A stretch of 64,000 nucleotides of DNA, from contig OZ017805.1 in the NCBI GenBank assembly GCA_963969395.1, forward strand, positions 3,286,001-3,350,000. The letters run 5' to 3'. The translations under genes and the position numbers were made by a program. The notes under the pieces were generated by a model, which worked only from the letters and a program-made list of their open reading frames with translations, had not been told where the DNA came from and ran no database searches. Position 1 is the stretch's first letter, and each line of letters begins with the position of its first letter. Source of the DNA: Pseudoscleropodium purum (lineage: Eukaryota > Streptophyta > Bryopsida > Hypnales > Brachytheciaceae). Of this stretch, positions 56,996 through 64,000 are shown in pieces.

Positions 56996-59900
56996 TGTCG
57001 CAGCACAGGGCAGGTAAATTCCCCATTATACTCACAAAAATCGCTCTAAAGTATAACTAAGTAACTCTAAAGATCGAACCCACGAGATCCTGTGAAGTAT
57101 CTAGCTCTATTAAGCAGTTAAGCTCAGTCAGTATCCCAATCTTACTTTCCGGTCCTAGATCTAGAACCAGAAATACCACCACACCGGATAACTATAGACC
57201 GGATTACTCCTTCTTCCGATCCTACTAACTATCCGGTCTGTGCAAATATCCAAATCCCAGGATCTTACAACTTCCGGTCCTGGAAATCCGTCCTGACTAA
57301 TCCGGTCCGGATGGTCATCATGTATCCGTAATCCTATCCGGTTTGGTTTTGCCTCTGTTTCACCATCAGAGGGGTCGCCGCTTAATTTTGAGAGTGGTAG
57401 GCCCACCACTCCTTCCGTGACTTATAGTGGCTGAAGACCCACTGTCCTACTTTCTAAACTCCTAAGCTAATCCGGATCCGGTTTGGTCCTTCACAACAAC
57501 CCAGATAGCAATCCGGGTTGTAGGTCACACAAAGACCCCACACTCGACCCTCTCATACTACAACGACCTTGATGCTACTTCCGATCCGTGCGAAGACAGG
57601 TGGTTACAAGTGTACCCGTCCGTTCCAACATCAACTAAAGTTCTTCCGTTTACCAACTAAGGCGGTAAGACCTCACAGGAGATCGGACACTCGACCGGAT
57701 TTCCCACCCGGGAGTTCTAGCGCAGCTAAGGAATCCCTCCCTATTTGCCTAGCCTAACAACGGCTTTCTCACCCGGAATCTCAAACTCTAGACGTGCTAA
57801 GGAACTAAGTTCACTCCCAACTCTTAGATACCTACTCACATGCACCTAGGATCGGAAAAGAAAACACCAAGGGGAGAAATCACTCGCAAACCGGCTCACA
57901 CTATCCTAACTCCACATCATACAATCCTGTCGCGCTGGAGAGAGAGACACAATGAGGAGAAGAGGAAGGCACAAGAGATTTGCAAAATGAAGACTCCCAG
58001 TTCCCATTGCAGGAATGGATTTATATACCAAATGTAAAAACCCTAAAAGTACAAAGCGGAGCGGAAAACCCGTGGGGGTCCGCCGCCACCCTAATTCAAC
58101 TTCTGGTCTAACCTAATACTGTTGAGCCGGATCCCGATCCGGATCCGCTCCTACTCCTAACTGAAATCAAAATCCTATCTACTCTACAACCCTAGATCCT
58201 ACTGTCGGGCTTCTGCTCTGCGGATCCAGTTGCTCGAAGACTTCACTCAAGTTCCGGTTCCGTTCCTCCTCCCCAGGGTCAGATCCGAGTGAAGACTCCA
58301 GGTCGATTGTAATATCCGGTCTCGTGCCCGGATTCTCAGTCCGTGTTGACTTCTTGGACTCGGGAGTCCAATCCTTCCCACCCTTCGGAACGGTCGCATC
58401 CGGAAAGGAATCCGGTAGCGAGAGGTCCGAGAGGTGTATCCCCTTGGAGCACGTTGCTCCAGTCAGCTTCCGGCTGCTTTTCTCAATCCGGTCCGCAGCC
58501 TTCCGTCCCTCCATCATCGCCGTCTCCACCTGCTCAACAAAGTCGGTGAGAATCCGGACCATCCGGGAACCGGATAGTTTCTTCTCTTCGTGGATCTTCT
58601 CGTCGAAGAGCTTCGCTTTGGCAGCGGCCGTTCCGGTATCTCCTAGGATGGCCTTGATCTGCTCGGCTATCTTCCGAGTCTCCTCCGCCATCTCCCAGGT
58701 GGCCGTCACGTCTTCCCGATAGGCAAAGAGAGCTGCCTTCAGGGTGTCCACCTCCTCCTGCAACCGGCGGATCTCCGCTTCCTATTTCCGGGTCTCTTCC
58801 GGATTGGTGATGCACTCCGCCACCTGTTCCGCCAACTTATTGTCCGGTGGCGCATCTACCAACTTTCCGATCGCCGAAAGCGTCCTGTGCTTGACCTCCC
58901 AATCCGCCCTGATGTTGTAGAGGAGGTTGATAAGACCGTTGAACGGATCTTGCATTTTCGGGTCTTCCCCGGAAACAGTCTTCTCGGCTTCCGGTCTCTC
59001 TTCCGGGGCCAGTTTGTCGTGACTGGGAGGCGTCCCGCGCTTGTTTGGAGGCGTCAACTTCTGTCGCTTGATGGGCGGCATCGGCTCCTCCTCTTCCTCG
59101 CTCGACTCCTGGTTTGAACCGGAATCGGACTCGGCCTCGTCATCCGTTTCTGACTCCCCATACTTCAAGAGGACTTCTTGAGTCCTCCACACCTTCTCCT
59201 CCGCGTCGGTGAGGACTTGGTTTTCCCGATAGAGGTGGAAGAGGTAAGGGCACACTGGACTGGCCCTCTTCTTCCCAACTCTACTAACGAGCTGCGTCAC
59301 GAGATCGGAAATGATCCATGCCCAGTTCACTTTCCGGGTACCACTTAGGGCACCGAAAATCGTGTTGCCAAGGGTGATCGTCACCCTGGTCGGCTTTTCC
59401 GAGTGAAGGACCGGAACCAAGAACTGCAGAAGCCGACGGTGTCGGTCATCCACGCAATCCTCGACCGCGTATCCGTCCTTCGGTTTGACGGCCCCCTGGA
59501 ACTTGCCTCGGACAAACTCATCCTTCCGGTTTGCCATTCCTAACCCTCCTGCCCGGAAACCGTAAACACCTCTCCACATTCCCTCGTTCCAGCGGATGGG
59601 AGTTCCTCTCACGATGTTGTCAAACTAGTTGGACAGTTTTCCGAGGAGTTCTTTGACCATTCTCTCCTCCCTAAAACCCCAGGGTTTCTCGGCAAACCCT
59701 AGGCAACCCATAGAGGTGAGATCCTCCATGAGTTGAGACTTTTCCGGCTCTGTGGAGGGAATAACCAGAATGACTTTCCGGAGCTTTACCTCGCCTCCAG
59801 AGGGACTCGCTGGTCTAGACCTACGTAGCGGCGGCATTCCCCCTTCAATCTATCTCACTCTCTCCTAGCCGCACGTCCCGTTCCTCACGTTCTCTCTCCG

Positions 59901-60266
59901 ATCTCAACTGGAATCAAAGCCTACAGCACACAAATGCGAAAACTCGACCACGCGCGCTCAAGCTCGAGTTTCTAAAAGGGGGTGCAACAGTGAAGGCTCC
60001 TCCTTATATAGTCTCTGAACCCTTTCCAGTTTGGTCATCATGAATCCGGTTCACCATCATAATCCGGTCCTAGACCTAATCCGTGTTGCATTCCGTTTCC
60101 ATCGTTAGTTACTCCTGACCGGATTAGATCCAAGAGGCCCACTACTTCACGTTCCGTGCTAATTTTGAGTTTTCCTTCTCCACCTAATCGGATCCGGTTC
60201 CCTAATGGCTAGTTTCCATTCCTATTTTGGTGCATACTAAGAAAATCAAAATTTTAAGCTGCGACA
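56996..60266 (-). mobile_element. Unit D: 3.27-kb solo LTR nested in unit E
   Basis: On the minus strand it starts TGTCGCAGCTTAAAATTTTG and ends ACCTGCCCTGTGCTGCGACA, flanked by ATATG on both sides. It is close to B and C in sequence. A 15-20-bp segment with two ACCGG-type motifs in B and C near the 5' end is missing, which explains the slightly shorter length. It is inserted in the 3' part of old LTR E in opposite orientation, so it is younger than E. Confidence 0.8.
58179..59837 (-). pseudogene. LTR-encoded protein gene, copy D (two nonsense codons)
   Basis: The frame from ATG 59,837 to the stop at 58,179 is exactly as long as in B and C (553 codons) with no frameshift. Two codons are TAG: 59,625-59,627 (codon 71) and 58,782-58,784 (codon 352). 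Both are CAG in C. Domains as in C. Amino-acid changes relative to C are scattered (for example RPASPSGG for RQASPSRG). Its upstream start-stop uORF is mutated, while the TATA box CTATATAAGG (near 60,003) is kept. Confidence 0.8.
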
Positions 60267-60921
60267 ATATGCTAGTCAGCTCGTGAAGAGGTTCTACTAC
60301 AATTGGAAGTGGGAGTTAGTATCCAGATACAATTTGTATAATTAACCAATTATCTTCTCATTGCTTGAGGGAACTAAGGCTTGGCTAGGTCTGTCGTTGT
60401 AGTAAGTGGGGGAAGTAGAGATTTCTTGTGTGACCTTTTGGTTTGGATTAAACATCTAGATGAGTTGTGAGGAAATACATGCTTCTTTGTTTGTGTACGT
60501 TGTTGTAATATAGCGGAACTTTAGTCACTTAAACATCTAGGAGGATAAGATTTACGCGTCCTTCCTTAAATCTAAGAGTAGATCTTTCTAATTTAGAGGA
60601 TAAACTTCTAACTTGGTTATTGAAGACTGAAATCAAAAGAGGTACAATGCTCAGACATTCTTTCCTTGTTATTGGAGAGTATGAAACAATATAGTTTGGG
60701 AAGAACATAGTGGTATCAATCAAGATATAAAATCTAAGACCATCCGATTGGGTACTTGGTAGGTTCTTGGGTTTGGTGAATTTGGATTTCCATATCCAGT
60801 TCCGAACACTTTTAAGGAATTACAAACTAAATCTCTTAGGAATGTTACACAAATCACTTAATAGTGTTTTTGACACATTTTTATATTAATTGAAGAATTT
60901 GTGCTTCCTTATACTATGACA

Positions 60922-62700
60922 ACATGTCATATATTTTTTAAACCAAAAAAAGAAAGATACACATGCTACCTAAGTTTCATTTAATTTCAAGCTTCATACA
61001 AGTTTCTCTCCTCTTCTTTATACATGACTCACTCTAAACTCTCCAAACTAATTATGAAAGGAGACAAAAGAGTTTGACCCGTTATCCCCTTTCCAAGGCC
61101 ACATCAACCCATACTTAAGCCACATGGGCACTCAAACTCTAATTAGTCATCTCCTTTTACCATTTTCCCACCTTATCTACTCTTTTACTTACTCTTACAA
61201 ACCCCTTTTGTCAAACTACTACTACAATCTTCTTTGGCTTCACACCTAACAAATAAGTTTTGAAACAAAACTTTTAAGTATCAATCCAAACCAATTAGGA
61301 TCACACATATGTTTATTAAAGATAAAAAAAGAAAAAAACGTATCAAGAAGAAAATCACTCCATTTTCAAAAACTTGAGGATGCGTTTGATAGTATATGCA
61401 ATATATTCCATACATTCTGCCTTAGTTTAAAGATTCACTAGTCCTTTTAACCAACGTTAATGTCCATGACTTCTTTTGATAGGCCTGACTATACAGTAAT
61501 ATTGATTGTCATTAAGCCCTTCAAAACTCCCCTCAAATGTCATCTCTTTGCTTTTTAGGCTCAATATATACAATTTGCAATAGAATAACTAAAGTCCAAG
61601 CATCCTGTTGAAAGTTTCTGTGCCATTGCTACTCTACACAAGGCTATTTTGGCGGGCAAGAAGGCCTAATTTCTCCTTGTATATGCTTCTGTGACAGAGC
61701 AAGATCCAACAGTGAAAGAGGTTGATCCAGGAGTTGAGATAAAAAAAATTCAAACTGTGGATTTGATTGAGGTTCATCATCTTGAAACTCAATAAAACCT
61801 CTCCATTTCAATATATTGAATTCAAAGCAAAAAACAAAGAAAGAAGAACTACGTCAAGCTGATGAAGATTTGAGTAGTTCACTTTCATATATATTATTGG
61901 CAAAAAGGCTTCACTTTAAAGCTTCTTCATGACGTGTCACTCTTTGCATTATCAAACTTATTGAAATTCATATAAATATATATTTTTATGTATTATACGA
62001 ATTTGCAATGCAACATTGTCAGTCCCCACGCCGCTTTTTTCTTGGTACAATGAACCTTTCAGTACCCTAACTTTCGAAGAAATCGAGGAAGACGAGCCAC
62101 CAATAAGAGACGAGGGCAAGTTAACGTATGAAATAGAATGAGATAATTGTGTAGCACTTTTGGGGCGAAAAGTGAAGCCTATGGAAGTGGCCATATAGAA
62201 AATATAAATCATCTACGTGTTTTTTTCATATAGAGGAGGTTTTTTGAAATTGGTGTTCGCTTCTTTGGTTTCCAATTTAACTGCTACATTAATTTGTCTC
62301 AAAAACCAAGTCTAATAATTTTGTAGTAGCCTCCCAATTACAATGTACTTCTTATGTATGACTATAGTTCTTATTCTAGTAGCGCCTCCTAAATTGATGT
62401 ATAACTATCGTGCTACCAAAACAAGAATTGCAGTCATACATGAGAAGTATGATGTTCTAGTCATACATTAGTTTAGAAAATGTTGCATAGTTGAATTTGT
62501 TGATAATTAACTGGAAACTGCCACATTGCACACATTAGACTGCCATATGGTGGCATATGGAGGCTCAAATAGTTGTAAGAAACCTAAACCACTTCTATGG
62601 TGCTGAATGCGAGATAGAGAGTTGGTCAACCTTTACCGTAATGCACGCTCTTGCATTTTGTTTGTCCAACCCTGTTGTATGGCATTGGAGTCCTTGAAGT
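60922..62700. other. AT-rich sequence, no gene seen
   Basis: Short frames only. Nothing recognised on either strand. Confidence 0.45.
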
Positions 62701-62719
62701 CATAAATTTGTATTTGCAG

Positions 62720-64000
62720 GACAAAAGATTTAAATCCATAGAAGAAACTAGTAGTTCAAGCGACCGATCGGGGAGGGGGATATATTGTAAGGAAGAGCTC
62801 AAGATTGCACAGTCAAAGTCATACGACGCTCCCACCTCGAAGAAACATTTGAGGCAAGAGTACGCGTGTTAGAGGAGGGGCAAAATGTATGTAGATGCAA
62901 TTTTGTCCTCCGATGAGACGAAAACAAGGAATGAAGGTATTGCTGCAAGTATGATGAATCTAACAATAGTGTGTGCACATGTTCAAAAGAAGGCAACCTT
63001 AAAGGTTCCACTTGTAGGTAATTGGGCCTTCTTGCGGTGTGGGCCTTCTTATACATTGACTAGGGTTTGTTGACATCATCGTAGTGGATAGTGGTACCTT
63101 CAACAATTGCAATCTATAAAGGCTACATTATGATTTGCTTTGTCAAGAAAGATGCCAATTTGCAGTTGGTTGCTTCCCATAGTTCAAATAAAACTCTCAA
63201 ACGGATAAGCAAATTCGACTTAGGATTTTGGTGCTTAGTGCTTATCTACATGATGGAAGGGCAATGCTATACAAAGAAGGACATGAGCGGATTACAAATG
63301 ATTTTCAACATACTATCAAACATGGATGCAAGTCTTTGACTCAAAGGATGAAGACTTGGATGCCGAGGAGAGCTCCTTTGACAAAAGGTAGAATCGCAAG
63401 AGATTCAAGGTATGATCATGCTCTTCAATCAAAATTCAACACTTGTAGTCTCTGGTTGCATAATATACACCAAAAGCACCATAGCAACTAAGGCTTGGTT
63501 ATAGTGGCAATTGGCAGTGGGTGCCTAGCAGTTAGTGGATGCATCTTCCGCTAGTGCTGCCACTGTAGTGGGGTCTTGGGCCACATCTTTCCTCAACTTC
63601 CTATTTAGATAGGTGGACATGGAATTCTCCAGGGAAAGACTTTAACAATGTAGGCAAAATGTCCGGAGATAGCGCTAGAAGGGCATTGCAATGTCTGAAG
63701 CACAGTGTCTACAATGAGGGGAGAAGGGACTGCAACAGGGCTAGCAAAAAACCCCACAACATCTTAGTCATTGATGAAGGAGAGATTGATGTAGGCTGTT
63801 TGGGGAAAAATGCCTAGGATAGCTCAATGAAGACATATGTGCCACACATTTTTGACATGAATATTATAGATTGGGAGAAACAAAAGTTTCAATGTCTGCA
63901 AAAGTTGAGGGATACCCTAGACAATGACTTTGGATACTTGGGCAACAACTTGAACATGTTGAGTTCTAAAAATACCATCAAGAAGTTTTTGAAAACAGAG
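62720..64000 (+). pseudogene. Possible broken gene running off the right edge
   Basis: An acceptor-like TTGTATTTGCAG at 62,708-62,719 precedes an open stretch of 50 codons with SIEETSSSSDRSGRGIYCKE. After frame changes, protein-like text appears again at 63,228-63,490 and clearly at 63,660-64,000 (contains YVPHIFDMNIIDWEKQKFQC and then RDTLDNDFGYLGNNLN) with one TAG near 63,818. The last stretch is still open at the window end. Family not recognised. The spread of stops suggests decay or small introns. Confidence 0.35.

Larger units (their letters stand above)
53927..60921 (+). mobile_element. Unit E: old solo LTR, interrupted by unit D
   Basis: E covers about 53,927-56,995 and 60,272-60,921, about 3.7 kb without D. 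Its 3' end, TTCCTTATACTATGACA at 60,905-60,921, matches the 3' end of unit A, and the sequence before it (AATTACAAACTAAATCTCTT) also matches A. The next bases, ACATG, resemble GCATG before a possible TGTGG start at 53,927 (4 of 5). That left edge is tentative. No primer-binding site follows, so this is a solo LTR. Confidence 0.6.

Overview
The window looks like nuclear DNA from a land plant. It is AT-rich and dominated by retrotransposons. It carries a short interstitial run of the plant-type telomere repeat (CCCTAAA), splice-site-like junctions inside broken genes, and nonsense codons of the C-to-T type expected from decay of methylated plant DNA. I cannot name the species. I found no tRNA or rRNA gene, no CRISPR array, no bacterial-type operon and no clearly intact cellular gene. 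By eye the only full-length open reading frame without a break is one carried inside a retrotransposon LTR. Layout: (1) 0.9-5.2 kb, a 5'-truncated Ty1/copia element with one in-frame stop and a 3' LTR. (2) 5.2-9.4 kb, minus strand, the 5' end of an old Gypsy-type element: a 3.5-kb LTR, a primer-binding site and the start of gag. (3) 9.4-16 kb, AT-rich DNA with small inverted repeats and a decayed ~170-bp tandem repeat. (4) 16-33.8 kb, broken minus-strand coding pieces of an unrecognised gene or genes, split by LTR insertions (B at 21.0-24.3; F at 25.7-32.6 with C nested at 26.4-29.7). (5) 33.8-41 kb, AT-rich DNA with a Tc1/mariner-like foldback element, a ~140-bp tandem repeat and telomere-like repeats. 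(6) 41.4-44.9 and 49.9-52.6 kb, two decayed relatives of a transposon-associated gene (DUF7869-like). (7) 53.9-60.9 kb, old LTR E with young LTR D nested inside it. (8) 61-64 kb, mostly unassigned, with a possible broken gene running off the right edge.

The main result is a family of six ~3.3-3.7-kb units (A-F) that start TGTCGCAGC, end GCTGCGACA (young copies) and carry a long ORF. Units B and D have perfect 5-bp target duplications, and E and F have 4-of-5 matches. Unit A is followed by a sequence resembling a plant Gypsy primer-binding site and then by a gag-like ORF. I infer that these units are very long LTRs, mostly solo LTRs, that encode their own ~552-residue protein. The protein has a conserved N-terminal domain, an acidic/basic linker and a coiled coil. 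The young copies B, C and D have exactly the same ORF length and differ by 1, 0 and 2 nonsense codons, all at CAG-to-TAG sites. The old copies A, E and F keep the protein pattern although their DNA has diverged strongly. Each young LTR has two TATA boxes, one before the ORF and one after it.

The second result is a dispersed 20-bp palindrome, consensus CATCGAGAGATCTCYCGATG, present about 26 times outside the LTR and copia units, often at spacings near 25, 50 or 100 bp. One stretch has turned into an exact 24-bp tandem array.
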